Below are positions 18,266-29,981 of a DNA stretch of 49,240 bases, one piece after another. Within the stretch, counting starts at the first letter, position 1, and each line of letters begins with the position of its first letter. Origin of the DNA: Sulfobacillus acidophilus (GTDB lineage: Bacteria; Bacillota; Sulfobacillia; Sulfobacillales; Sulfobacillaceae); the NCBI GenBank assembly GCA_003023745.1, contig PXYV01000038.1, positions 1-49,240 on the forward strand. Direction: 5' to 3'. The position numbers were made by a program, and so were the translations under genes. The notes below the pieces were generated by a model, which was not told where the DNA came from, did no database searches, and saw nothing but the letters and a program-made list of their open reading frames with translations.

Positions 18266-19492
18266 ATGAACCGCGAGGCGGTCGTGATTGGCAGCGGTGG
18301 ACGGGAGCATGCGTTGGCGCAGGGATTAAAGAGTTCGGGGATATCGGTTTGGGCTATTCCCGGAAACGGCGGCATCAATGCCTGGGCGTCAACTTTTTCG
18401 GCAGATACGCCGCATGCGGTGATTCGGTTTTTCGGTTCGCGACGGCCTTTGATTGTCATTGGACCTGAGGCCCCGCTTGCAGACGGGTGGGCAGACGTTT
18501 TTCGGGCGGCGGGCTTCTTGGTCGTGGGCCCGTCGGCCGCGGCGGCGCGCTTGGAAAGCAGTAAACGACTGGCCAAAGCGGTAATGTTGCAATATGGCAT
18601 TCCGACCGCTAAGGCCCGTACCGCCTTCAGTGCGGCGGAATTGGCCGACTGGGTGGAGCAAGAACAGCAATGGCCCAAGGTCCTTAAACAAAGCGGGCTG
18701 GCACAAGGCAAAGGCGTGCGTGTCGTGACCAGCCGCGAACAGGCTCATGCGGTGCTGCAAGATTGGCAGAGTACACCCCAGATTTGGTCAGATGGGGTGT
18801 TGTGGGAAGATCACGTTGAGGGCTACGAAGTCTCGGCGCAAGTGGTCACCAACGGCCGGGACTATTGCTGGCTGCCGCCGGCTCAAGACTATAAGCGGTT
18901 GACGCCTGATCCCGACAGTCCCAATACGGGGGGAATGGGGGCTAAAGCCCCGGTGTTTGTGGACGCCCGCACGAAAGATCAGATCAATCGTGAGATTTGG
19001 GATCCGATGATGCACTATCTTCGCGATAACGCCCTGGATTATCGCGGGGTTTTATATGCGGGGTTGATGATGACGCGACAGGGCCCCGTCGTGCTTGAGT
19101 TCAATGTGCGTCTGGGCGATCCGGAGACCCAAGTCATCGTGCCCCTATTAGATGTTGATTGGTACGAGTTTTGGCTTAACGTCAGTCAAGGCCAGTTGCC
19201 CAGTGTGCCTGAGGCCAAGCGATCGGCGGTGGGGGTGGTCATGGCGGCACCGGGGTATCCGGACAAACCGCAAACGGGACTGCGATTTAGGTTGGGAGAC
19301 GATTTGCCAGACACCATGGTATATTACGGCGCGAGCAGCCAAGCCGAAGACGGATGGGAAAATCGTGCAGGTCGCGTGCTGACAGTGGTCGGCCTAGGCA
19401 ATTCCTTAGATGAGGCGCGGCAACGCGCGTATGCGCGGGTGCAAAGCGTCGACTTTCCTCACGCATATTATCGCCCTGACATCGGTTTGTAA
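18266..19492 (+). CDS. purD: Phosphoribosylamine-glycine ligase (GAR synthetase)
   Basis: ATP-grasp enzyme joining phosphoribosylamine and glycine. The 408-residue protein has VIGSGGREHALAQGL at the N-terminus, AIPGNGGI, VIGPEAPLADG, the ATP-grasp stretches VLKQSGLAQGKGV and DYKRLTPDPDSPNTGGMGA, and EFNVRLGDPETQVIVPLL with the metal-binding Glu and Asn. It is the last gene of the purine unit. The end is 13 bases from the end of the convergent ABC transporter gene and I see no strong terminator between them. Confidence 0.96.
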   Translation: MNREAVVIGSGGREHALAQGLKSSGISVWAIPGNGGINAWASTFSADTPHAVIRFFGSRRPLIVIGPEAPLADGWADVFRAAGFLVVGPSAAAARLESSKRLAKAVMLQYGIPTAKARTAFSAAELADWVEQEQQWPKVLKQSGLAQGKGVRVVTSREQAHAVLQDWQSTPQIWSDGVLWEDHVEGYEVSAQVVTNGRDYCWLPPAQDYKRLTPDPDSPNTGGMGAKAPVFVDARTKDQINREIWDPMMHYLRDNALDYRGVLYAGLMMTRQGPVVLEFNVRLGDPETQVIVPLLDVDWYEFWLNVSQGQLPSVPEAKRSAVGVVMAAPGYPDKPQTGLRFRLGDDLPDTMVYYGASSQAEDGWENRAGRVLTVVGLGNSLDEARQRAYARVQSVDFPHAYYRPDIGL

Positions 19493-19505
19493 TGGTCAGT
19501 GCGGT

Positions 19506-21377
19506 TTAGACACCATCTTGGCGCGACTCGCGTGGTGGGTCTATGGTTGCGCCGGCAAATTGCTCGCGATATAAGTCTGCATATAGGCCTTTAGCCGCCA
19601 AGAGCTCGGTGTGAGTTCCTTGACCGACGATCCGGCCATGGTCCAGCACCACAATGATATCGGCGGCCAGGATGGTTGACAGCCGGTGCGCAATGACAAT
19701 GACGGTGCGGTGACGCAAAAGCATTTGAAAGGCGGCTTGGATGCGCCGCTCCGATAGGGTGTCGAGCGAACTTGTCGCTTCGTCCAGCAGCACCAATCCC
19801 GGATCGCGCAGGAGAACGCGGGCGATGGCAATCCGCTGCTTCTCGCCGCCCGACAAACGGTGGCCGCGCTCTCCGACAATTGTGTCGTATCCGCTCGGCA
19901 TCGCCATGATGGTGTCGTGAATTTGAGCGGCGGTGGTGGCGCGTACGACATCTTCGAACGTGGCATGCTGAGCCGCATAGAAGAGGTTGGCCAGAACTGT
20001 GTCATGAAATAGAAACGGGTCTTGCGGCACGATCCCCATGTGGTTGCGCAAGGAGGAGAGGGTAAAGGTGCGGATGTCGGTGCCATTAAGCAAAACCCGG
20101 CCAGAGGTCGGATCGTGAAAACGGGGAATCAAATGCAGGAGTGTTGTTTTCCCGGCTCCGCTTGGTCCTACCAGGGCGGCCAGCTGTCCTGGCGCTACTG
20201 TGATATGGACATGATCCAGTGCTGGGGACGGGCGGTGGGGGCTGCTGACGGTGGGGTAGCGAAAGGTGACGTCATCCAGCGTAATGGCCGGCGGATGGTT
20301 TCCCAAGGAGAGTGCCTGGGGGCCATCGACAATACCGGGATCCAAATCCAGAATTGAAAAGATCCGACGAAAGAGCGCGACTGATGTCAGCACGTTGACG
20401 TGTAGCTGCGCCAACTGTGCCATGGGACTGTACAACTGGACCAACAATGTGACGAAGGCCACGATGACTCCAATCGACAATTGGCCTTTGATGACGAGCC
20501 ATCCTCCATAGGCCCACAATAGGGCCGGACCGACGACGCTGAAGGTATTCAGCCACATGAAGAGCCATCGCCCGACCAATGACTGTGCCACTTGTTGGTT
20601 TCGCAAGGTACGGTTGTCTTTTGCAAATTTGTCGGCTTCGTCTTGTTCTTTTGCAAAGGCTTTGACCAAGAGAGCGCCACTCACACCCAAGGTTTCGGCT
20701 AGTTGTGCGGTTAAGCGTGCCAGCGTCATCTGAATCTGGGTTTGCAAGTCGCGGCGTCGATGTCCGGTTCGTTGGGTCGGTATAATGAAGGCGGGCAACA
20801 CCAGCAAGGACAGGAGTGTCAATTGCCAACTCTGCGTGAACATGACGGTCAGCGCGGCGATGATGGAAAACACATTTTGCACTAAACTCGAGAGCGTACT
20901 AGTGACGACAGTTTGGATGGCGCTGACGTCGTTGGTGGTACGGGAAACTAAGTCACCCGCTTTGGAGTCGGTAAAAAACTGCATGGGTTGGCGCAACAAA
21001 TGCTGAAAGATCCGGTCGCGGTAATCGGCCATGACGTCTTGGCCGATGATCTGACTGACCCAGTTGCCCAACACACTAAATAGTCCCGAGGTCAAAGCGA
21101 TGACCACAATTGCGCCAGCCAAGGTGACGACCAGATGAATCTGTCGTTTTTCGATCCCCTGATTTATGATAACTTTGGTGAGCAGGGCGGGAATCACACT
21201 GAGACCGGCCGTGGCGAAGAGCAAGGTCACGGCTAACAGGACGCGCCACTTATATTGCAAGTAACTGGCCAAGGCGCGTCCTAAAATCTGCCAGTCAAAT
21301 CGTTCTTCTTTCGCGGCTTCGCGCAGTTCCCAATTGCGACGCCCAAACCCCATTCCGCCGCCATATTGAAATGCCAT
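19506..21377 (-). CDS. Half-size ABC exporter (MsbA/BmrA/LmrA type)
   Basis: Predicted homodimeric (or half of a heterodimeric) efflux pump for a drug, lipid or peptide. The 623-residue protein has a Gly-rich N-terminal stretch (QYGGGMGFGRR), a six-helix exporter membrane domain (about 45-320) and a C-terminal ATPase: Walker A GPSGAGKT at 404-411, Q-loop Gln near 452, signature LSGGEKQR at 508-515 and Walker B VLLDEATSSLD at 529-539, followed by the H-loop (IAHRLST). The start at 21377 is preferred over 21401 because AAGGAGAT lies five bases upstream of it. The gene is convergent with purD and has its own promoter with an AT-rich palindrome. The substrate cannot be told from the sequence. Confidence 0.93.
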   Translation of the reverse strand: MAFQYGGGMGFGRRNWELREAAKEERFDWQILGRALASYLQYKWRVLLAVTLLFATAGLSVIPALLTKVIINQGIEKRQIHLVVTLAGAIVVIALTSGLFSVLGNWVSQIIGQDVMADYRDRIFQHLLRQPMQFFTDSKAGDLVSRTTNDVSAIQTVVTSTLSSLVQNVFSIIAALTVMFTQSWQLTLLSLLVLPAFIIPTQRTGHRRRDLQTQIQMTLARLTAQLAETLGVSGALLVKAFAKEQDEADKFAKDNRTLRNQQVAQSLVGRWLFMWLNTFSVVGPALLWAYGGWLVIKGQLSIGVIVAFVTLLVQLYSPMAQLAQLHVNVLTSVALFRRIFSILDLDPGIVDGPQALSLGNHPPAITLDDVTFRYPTVSSPHRPSPALDHVHITVAPGQLAALVGPSGAGKTTLLHLIPRFHDPTSGRVLLNGTDIRTFTLSSLRNHMGIVPQDPFLFHDTVLANLFYAAQHATFEDVVRATTAAQIHDTIMAMPSGYDTIVGERGHRLSGGEKQRIAIARVLLRDPGLVLLDEATSSLDTLSERRIQAAFQMLLRHRTVIVIAHRLSTILAADIIVVLDHGRIVGQGTHTELLAAKGLYADLYREQFAGATIDPPRESRQDGV

Positions 21378-21401
21378 ACAAATCTCCTTCGACGATTTCA
21401 T

Positions 21402-21442
21402 TAATTAAATTAATTATAGGGAACGGATTGGATAACTGTCTA
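21402..21442 (-). promoter_or_regulatory. Promoter and candidate operator of the ABC exporter
   Basis: On the - strand TAGACA (21442-21437) and a perfect TATAAT (21418-21413) are 18 bases apart. A perfect palindrome, seven bases plus a centre plus seven bases (TAATTAAATTAATTA, 21402-21416), overlaps the -10 box and the likely start of transcription. A MarR-type or TetR-type repressor site is a reasonable inference; no regulator gene is adjacent. Confidence 0.65.
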
Positions 21443-21670
21443 CCTCGAAGGCATGCATGAGCGGCTAGACTCCCCGGGGAATTTGAGGCCTGGCTTCAAA
21501 AGATGGTATGGCATCGCAACAATCAGAGAAGTGAGGCAGTCCCGACTTCACCCGTGTACCGGCAACACATGCGGTGATCTTTAGTCTCGGAGCACCAAGG
21601 AAGGATTTGGCATGGTAACGAACCGGCCCCAGGGCATCTTAAATCGGAGAAGGCTAGCGGAGGGGTCAAA

Positions 21671-22279
21671 ATGGCCAAGCCATGGGTGAGTGCGCTATTC
21701 GTGCTGTCTAGTATTTGCCTCTTGACTGGGTGCAGCATCAGTCTTGGTTCACCGTCGCCGGAACATGGGACGACGACCGCCAGCCATAGTGGGTCGGCCG
21801 GTGGGTCCCACGCTTCCGGAGGTGACAGTGCGGGCGATTCCAACCAGAGTGGGTCCAGTAGTCCTTCGTTAGCAATTCAAAAGGCTGTGCGCGATGAAAT
21901 GGAAACGCCCAAAATGCAAAAGTTGTTAGCACAGACGATTTCGTCGACCCAGTTGGATCAAGCGTTGATGACACCGGCGGGACAAAGCGTGTTAGAGCAT
22001 TCGCTAATGATGGTGCTTTCCAGTCCCGCATTTAAGAGTGAGATATTGCAACAAGTCACGACGGCCTTATCTTCTTCCCAAGTCAGTAGCAGCATCGACC
22101 AAGCGGTCCGCACGTCGTTAATGCAGATGGCCGCTTCGGGCTCGAGCAGTTCATCCAGCAAAAAGTCCTCCAGCGGTTCGTCATCGAGCAGCAACGCATC
22201 CGGTTCGTCGGCAGGGGGCGGAGCGAGTTCCTCAAGCGGCGGAGGCCAAACCGGATCGTCGGGAGGAAGCGGCAGCTGA
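21671..22279 (+). CDS. Putative lipoprotein with helical core and Ser/Gly-rich tail (possibly GerD-like)
   Basis: A 202-residue exported lipoprotein. A signal peptide ends in the lipobox LLTGC, with Cys21 as the lipidated residue. A Ser/Gly/His-rich linker (22-66) is followed by a helical core (about 68-155), including QKAVRDEMETPKMQKLLAQ and LDQALMTPAGQSVLEHSL, in which short helices punctuated by TP or SP alternate. This resembles the germination lipoprotein GerD in layout, but I cannot confirm homology. The tail (156-202) is almost only Ser and Gly. CGGAGGGG upstream supports the ATG. It lies alone, upstream of gadB in the same direction with 335 bases between. Alternative: a cell-surface protein of unknown function. 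Confidence 0.75.
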   Translation: MAKPWVSALFVLSSICLLTGCSISLGSPSPEHGTTTASHSGSAGGSHASGGDSAGDSNQSGSSSPSLAIQKAVRDEMETPKMQKLLAQTISSTQLDQALMTPAGQSVLEHSLMMVLSSPAFKSEILQQVTTALSSSQVSSSIDQAVRTSLMQMAASGSSSSSSKKSSSGSSSSSNASGSSAGGGASSSSGGGQTGSSGGSGS

Positions 22280-22614
22280 GCCCGTGACGCGCGCTAAGTG
22301 TCGCCTGTCCCAATGCCGTCACGCCTGCAGTGCCACAAAAAAGCATGCCCGACCGAGAACTCGCTTGAGTGCTCGGCCTCATCCCATTCATTTCTGTCCC
22401 AGGGCTCGCTGCATGAAGCGGCGATGGAATTGACGCCGTCCCGCAAGAAGACGCCGAGAATATGTTAAGGTGAAGTAAATGCATTTCCCACAGGCACCGG
22501 TCTGGGACGTGAACAGACGATGTCTCGCTCCGGTCGCTTTCGCTGTTTTGAGCGTCGCCCACCTAGCGAGCGCTTTCGTAAAGGCGATGAGGAGATTAAA
22601 AGGAGGCTATCAGC
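22280..22614 (+). other. Leader region upstream of gadB
   Basis: Contains a nested hairpin (CCGAG at 22353-22357 against CTCGG at 22372-22376, with an inner CTC/GAG) without a T-run. A possible short reading frame starts at ATG 22479 (AAGGTG upstream, first residues MHFPQAPVWDVNRR) and runs 61 codons to 22664, overlapping the gadB start in another frame. It might be a leader peptide coupled to gadB translation, or chance. No clear promoter boxes are found. Confidence 0.3.
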
Positions 22615-24009
22615 ATGCCGCATTGGCACAAGCGTTACCCACAAGACGACGATATTGCCATTAATCCACTTTATGCGCGCGGAGGGGAGAGCCGCGTGCC
22701 GCGCTTTCAACTGGCGCGCCACGGAGTCTTGCCGGAGACGGCCTATCAAATTGTGCATGATGAATTGGCGCTTGACGGGAACGCCCGTCTCAATCTGGCA
22801 ACCTTTGTCGGGACCTGGATGGAGCCTGAGGCGCGGCGGTTGTATGCGGAAGCGGCTGACAAAAATATGATTGATAAAGATGAATACCCCCAGACGGCCG
22901 CGATTGAGGACCGGTGCATTCGGATATTGGCCAATCTTTGGAACGCGCCCGACGCACATGCGGCCTTAGGCGTGTCTACCACGGGCTCATCGGAAGCCTG
23001 CATGTTGGGAGGGCTGGTGCTCAAGCGCCGATGGCAAGCGCAGCGACGAACGCATGGCAAGTCGACCGACCGGCCAAATATTGTCTTTAGTTCGGCCGTG
23101 CAGGTTGTGTGGGAGAAGTTCGCCAATTACTTTGAAGTGGAGCCGCGGTATGTCGATGTGACACCCGAGAGCCCGCATTTAACCGCGGAAGGAGTCTTGC
23201 AAGCGGTTGACGACCACACCATTGGAGTGGTTCCGGTTTTGGGGGTCACCTACACGGGAGTCTATGAACCCGTGGCCGCTATTGCCCGGGCGTTAGACGA
23301 TCTGCAGGAGCGGACAGGATTGGACATCCCGATGCATGTGGATGCGGCCTCCGGCGGATTTATCGCGCCCTTTCTTCAGCCAGATCTTCTTTGGGATTTT
23401 CGCATCGACCGGGTCTATTCGGTTAACGCGTCTGGACATAAATACGGGCTGGTCTTTCCAGGATTGGGCTGGGCTTTGTGGCGTAGTGTCGATGTCGTGC
23501 CCAAGGAACTGATTTTTGAAGTATCGTACTTAGGCGGCAATATGCCGACGTTTGCGCTTAATTTTTCTCGGCCTGGCGCACAGGTGTTGCTGCAATACTA
23601 TAATTTTTTGCGTCTGGGTTATGAAGGCTACCAAGAGGTGCAGAAAACCTGTCAGACCGTCAGCCAAATGTTAGCCGAAAGTATCGGGCGGATGGAGCCT
23701 TTTGAACTATTGAGCAATGGCTCGGATATTCCCGTGTTCGCGTGGAAAATGAAGGCGGATCAACATAGAAACTGGGATTTGCACGACCTATCACATGTGA
23801 TGCGTGAACGCGGGTGGCAGGTGCCTGCCTATCCTCTTCCGCCTAAAATGGACGACATCCTCATTATGCGGGTGGTGGTACGCAATAGTTTTTCGATGGA
23901 TTTAGCCAATTTGTTCTTGGACGATATGAAGCGTGCCGTGACCTATCTGGACGGACTAAACGGTCCCTATCCTCACCCGGATGAGACGCGTCAAGCCTTT
24001 CACCATTAG
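22615..24009 (+). CDS. gadB: Glutamate decarboxylase (PLP-dependent)
   Basis: Decarboxylates glutamate to GABA, consuming a proton in the cytoplasm; the classical acid-resistance enzyme. The 464-residue length equals the bacterial Gad family. STTGSSEACMLGG (about 121-133) holds the cofactor phosphate and substrate contacts, HVDAASGGFIAPF (241-253) carries the Asp that pairs with the pyridine nitrogen, and SVNASGHKYGL places the Schiff-base Lys at 276, the same position as in E. coli GadB. The protein ends FHH; in E. coli a C-terminal His closes the active site at neutral pH, so a similar pH switch is possible (inference). AAAAGGAGG lies eight bases before the ATG. No glutamate/GABA antiporter is adjacent; the APC permease at 38.1-39.5 kb is not linked. 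Confidence 0.95.
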   Translation: MPHWHKRYPQDDDIAINPLYARGGESRVPRFQLARHGVLPETAYQIVHDELALDGNARLNLATFVGTWMEPEARRLYAEAADKNMIDKDEYPQTAAIEDRCIRILANLWNAPDAHAALGVSTTGSSEACMLGGLVLKRRWQAQRRTHGKSTDRPNIVFSSAVQVVWEKFANYFEVEPRYVDVTPESPHLTAEGVLQAVDDHTIGVVPVLGVTYTGVYEPVAAIARALDDLQERTGLDIPMHVDAASGGFIAPFLQPDLLWDFRIDRVYSVNASGHKYGLVFPGLGWALWRSVDVVPKELIFEVSYLGGNMPTFALNFSRPGAQVLLQYYNFLRLGYEGYQEVQKTCQTVSQMLAESIGRMEPFELLSNGSDIPVFAWKMKADQHRNWDLHDLSHVMRERGWQVPAYPLPPKMDDILIMRVVVRNSFSMDLANLFLDDMKRAVTYLDGLNGPYPHPDETRQAFHH

Positions 24010-24064
24010 GTGGTTCGGGACTCAAACAGCAGGCGCCATAGCCGCAGCGCAATGACGGCACCGC

Positions 24065-24095
24065 AAAGGGGGGTGCGCGGAATTTTCCGCTCGGA
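24065..24095 (+). promoter_or_regulatory. Ribosome binding site bridged to the yerC start by a hairpin
   Basis: AAAGGGGGG (24065-24073) is 22 bases from the ATG at 24096, too far in linear sequence. Between them GCGGAA (24077-24082) and TTCCGC (24085-24090) form a perfect six-base stem. If folded, the remaining unpaired spacing is about eight bases, which is ideal. No other in-frame start codon lies nearby. Confidence 0.5.
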
Positions 24096-24383
24096 ATGAA
24101 TCCAAAGTTAAAGACGCAAGAGACCGACCGATTGTGTCAGGCATTGCTAACCTTGAAGACAACAGACGAGTGTTATGCATTTTTAGAGGATATTTTGACC
24201 ATCAGCGAGATCCAGTCCATCGCCCAGCGGCTGGCTGTTGCCCGCATGCTGGACGAGGGTCAGACGTACGATGATATTGAAAAGCTTACCGGCGCGTCGT
24301 CGGCGACCATATCGCGGGTGAAGCGTTGCCTAACCTTTGGCGCAGACGGCTATCGCCTGGTTTTGGACCGCTTGAATGCGTGA
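24096..24383 (+). CDS. yerC: YerC/YecD-type TrpR-like regulator
   Basis: A 95-residue helix-turn-helix protein of the TrpR superfamily, YerC/YecD branch. Recognisable stretches are TLKTTDECYAFLEDILTISE, IQSIAQRLAVARMLDEG, QTYDDIEKLTGASSATISRV (helix-turn-helix) and KRCLTFGADGY. These regulators are usually found near pcrA-ligA in Firmicutes, as here (pcrA 1.3 kb downstream), but their ligand and targets are generally unknown. The start is read through the hairpin-bridged ribosome site listed above. The preceding gadB ends 86 bases earlier. Confidence 0.9.
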   Translation: MNPKLKTQETDRLCQALLTLKTTDECYAFLEDILTISEIQSIAQRLAVARMLDEGQTYDDIEKLTGASSATISRVKRCLTFGADGYRLVLDRLNA

Positions 24384-24978
24384 ACCAGGTGTGCCGGGTG
24401 AGTCGTTAGCATCGGTGTCGTGACCTGGGCGCAAACGTGTGCGCCAGGCAATCCCGCGTTGGAGGCTTGCCGTGGTTGGATGGTGAAAAACCACATCGGA
24501 GAGTAAGAGGGAGCCAGGCGGCGCCGGTGAGCTAAGCCTTCCTTTGTGGCCGCGGCATTTTTTACCATGCGAACGAACGACGACCTGCAGCGAATATCCG
24601 CTGGAGATGCTTGCTTTCAATCGTGCGCGGCTGGGTTGTGCTTCCCGCAAACACTGCCGTTGTCGGATACGCCCCATACACGCACTGTCCTTCGGATTTG
24701 ATTGGGTGTCACCTCGTTTGACTTGAGCTGCCCCCATTTTTGGCATCCTCACGCCTGGTGTAGCCGGGGTTAAATCGACCCGCCACGGCAACGCCGTTCC
24801 TTAAAAGCCGCATGATTTTCGTTCGGAAGACGGTCTATGAGTTGAGGAATGCTTGGGCCACACAATGCCTTGAGACCCGAAGATGGGCCCCGCCACAACG
24901 GCGTGGTAGACAGAACTACGCAGATCAACAATAATTGAGCTGAGGCGCAGTAGTGCGTTAAAGCGGTGGGGTGACAGT
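24384..24978. other. 595-base gene-free block with several hairpins
   Basis: No gene is supported on either strand; the longer open frames lack ribosome sites and family features. Structures seen: a stem CCTGGGCGCA (24424-24433) against TGCGCCAGG (24440-24448) with one bulge; GTGGTT against AACCAC at about 24472-24495; and a GC-rich segment with GCGGC/GCCGC ending in a six-T run at about 24558-24563. The first 180 bases could therefore be a structured non-coding RNA with a terminator, but no known RNA family is recognised. Bases 24570-24960 show nothing definite. Confidence 0.35.
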
Positions 24979-25449
24979 GTGGATGCGGTCGAAGCGCTCT
25001 TGGAATTGGGATTTTGGGAAAATGGTATTCCGAAGGGATTTTTGCGCGGGACAACGGCGATTATGCTTTGGGTGGTCGAACAGCCGCGCACAAGAGCCAT
25101 TCATGATTTGATGCAAGCCGCCCATCGGGTACAGGCGTTGTGGTCACTCGCTGATAGATGCGTAGGAACGCTTGTTCAAGGTTCAGTGCGAGGACGCCAG
25201 GGGTGGCGGATCTCTGTCGAGATAGGTCCGTTGCAGCCGGACGTCTGGATTGTGGCGTCTAACCCTGGTGATGCGCAGGTAGAGAAAGTGCGCTGGGAAA
25301 GGCGGGGGTTTCGCGTGGCGTTGGTCTCGACGTTGACCACCGTGCCGTCGTCGGGCTTGGTGGTTGACCTGAACCAAACGTCCCCGACATTCTTGGGTCG
25401 GCTGCCGCACCATTCCGAGGCCGGTTGTATGATCCAATCGTGGCATTAA
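24979..25449 (+). CDS. Unknown protein upstream of pcrA
   Basis: I do not recognise this 156-residue soluble protein. It begins MDAVEALLELGFWENGIPKGFLRG, has a helical middle (HDLMQAAHRVQALWSLAD) and an alpha/beta second half with alternating strands (WRISVEIGPLQPDVWIVASN, RGFRVALVSTL, SGLVVDLNQ). The layout recalls a RecA-like or ParA-like fold without a visible P-loop; that is only an impression. The start is GTG at 24979, with GGTGGGGTGA just upstream. It lies between yerC and pcrA-ligA, all in the same direction, so a link to DNA repair is conceivable by context only. Codon use looks like that of its neighbours. Confidence 0.65.
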   Translation: MDAVEALLELGFWENGIPKGFLRGTTAIMLWVVEQPRTRAIHDLMQAAHRVQALWSLADRCVGTLVQGSVRGRQGWRISVEIGPLQPDVWIVASNPGDAQVEKVRWERRGFRVALVSTLTTVPSSGLVVDLNQTSPTFLGRLPHHSEAGCMIQSWH

Positions 25450-25461
25450 GCCCTTGCGTCC

Positions 25462-25470
25462 TGATATAAT
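25462..25470 (+). promoter_or_regulatory. Extended -10 promoter for pcrA-ligA
   Basis: TGATATAAT at 25462-25470 is a perfect extended -10 element (TG, one base, TATAAT). The -35 region is poor, as is common with extended -10 promoters. Transcription would start near 25477, leaving a leader of about 185 bases before pcrA. Confidence 0.6.
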
Positions 25471-25476
25471 AAAACT

Positions 25477-25663
25477 AGCTCTTCCTATCGGTGGCTTTTG
25501 GCCGCTGCAGATGGATAAATGGCGGTGGATGGATTTGAACTGCAAAAGAGCAGTCGATACAGTGGTGAGCGGTGATCGGACGAGCAACAGCGCAGGGGCG
25601 CTTGAGCAAGGGAGGAAGCGGCACTTCTCCCCCGTTTGTATAGCGGGGTTCTTAGCGTCGTGA
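25477..25663 (+). promoter_or_regulatory. Structured leader upstream of pcrA (attenuator-like)
   Basis: Two overlapping stems are visible. Stem 1 pairs GGGAGGAAG (25610-25618) with CTTCTCCC (25624-25631), with one bulged G. Stem 2 pairs CCCCG (25630-25634) with CGGGG (25644-25648) and is followed by TTCTT. They share bases 25630-25631, so they compete, as antiterminator and terminator stems do. No T-box or known riboswitch core is recognised. Confidence 0.35.
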
Positions 25664-29825
<4,162 letters not shown>

Positions 29826-29846
29826 GTGGTTAGGCAGACGTATCCA

Positions 29847-29876
29847 TTGGAGTGTCCGCGTCATCCGGTTTATAAT
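29847..29876 (+). promoter_or_regulatory. Sigma-A type promoter before the oppD-like gene
   Basis: TTGGAG at 29847-29852 and a perfect TATAAT at 29871-29876 are separated by 18 bases. The start codon of the first transporter ATPase is about 105 bases downstream, leaving a short untranslated leader in which no further element is recognised. Confidence 0.7.
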
Positions 29877-29981
29877 GGCGCTATGCTGTTGCTGGGGGGA
29901 CTACCCGAACTCATGCGTTTCTTATAGACTGTTTAACAATGAAGCCATCTTGCAGACAACACCAGGGAAGGGGCGAAAGCG

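Noticed and set aside
20272-20829. Second - strand frame of 185 codons inside the ABC exporter
   Set aside because: It is an out-of-frame shadow of the exporter, which shows complete membrane and ATPase motifs in its own frame.
22130-22279. Tandem DNA repeat in the lipoprotein tail
   Set aside because: The stretch is simply many Ser and Gly codons with varied codon choice; no fixed repeat unit is seen.
22353-22376. Terminator of the lipoprotein gene
   Set aside because: The hairpin is good but has no T-run on the + strand, and on the - strand the T-run is about ten bases away, so it is mentioned only within the leader description.
24770-25100. Remnant of a transposase on the - strand
   Set aside because: Open frames there have no catalytic residues, terminal repeats or ribosome sites, and they overlap the start of the + strand gene at 24979.
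25528-25663. T-box leader upstream of pcrA
   Set aside because: AGGGAGGAAGCGG resembles only loosely the T-box core AGGGTGGNACCGCG, and a helicase gene is an unlikely target.
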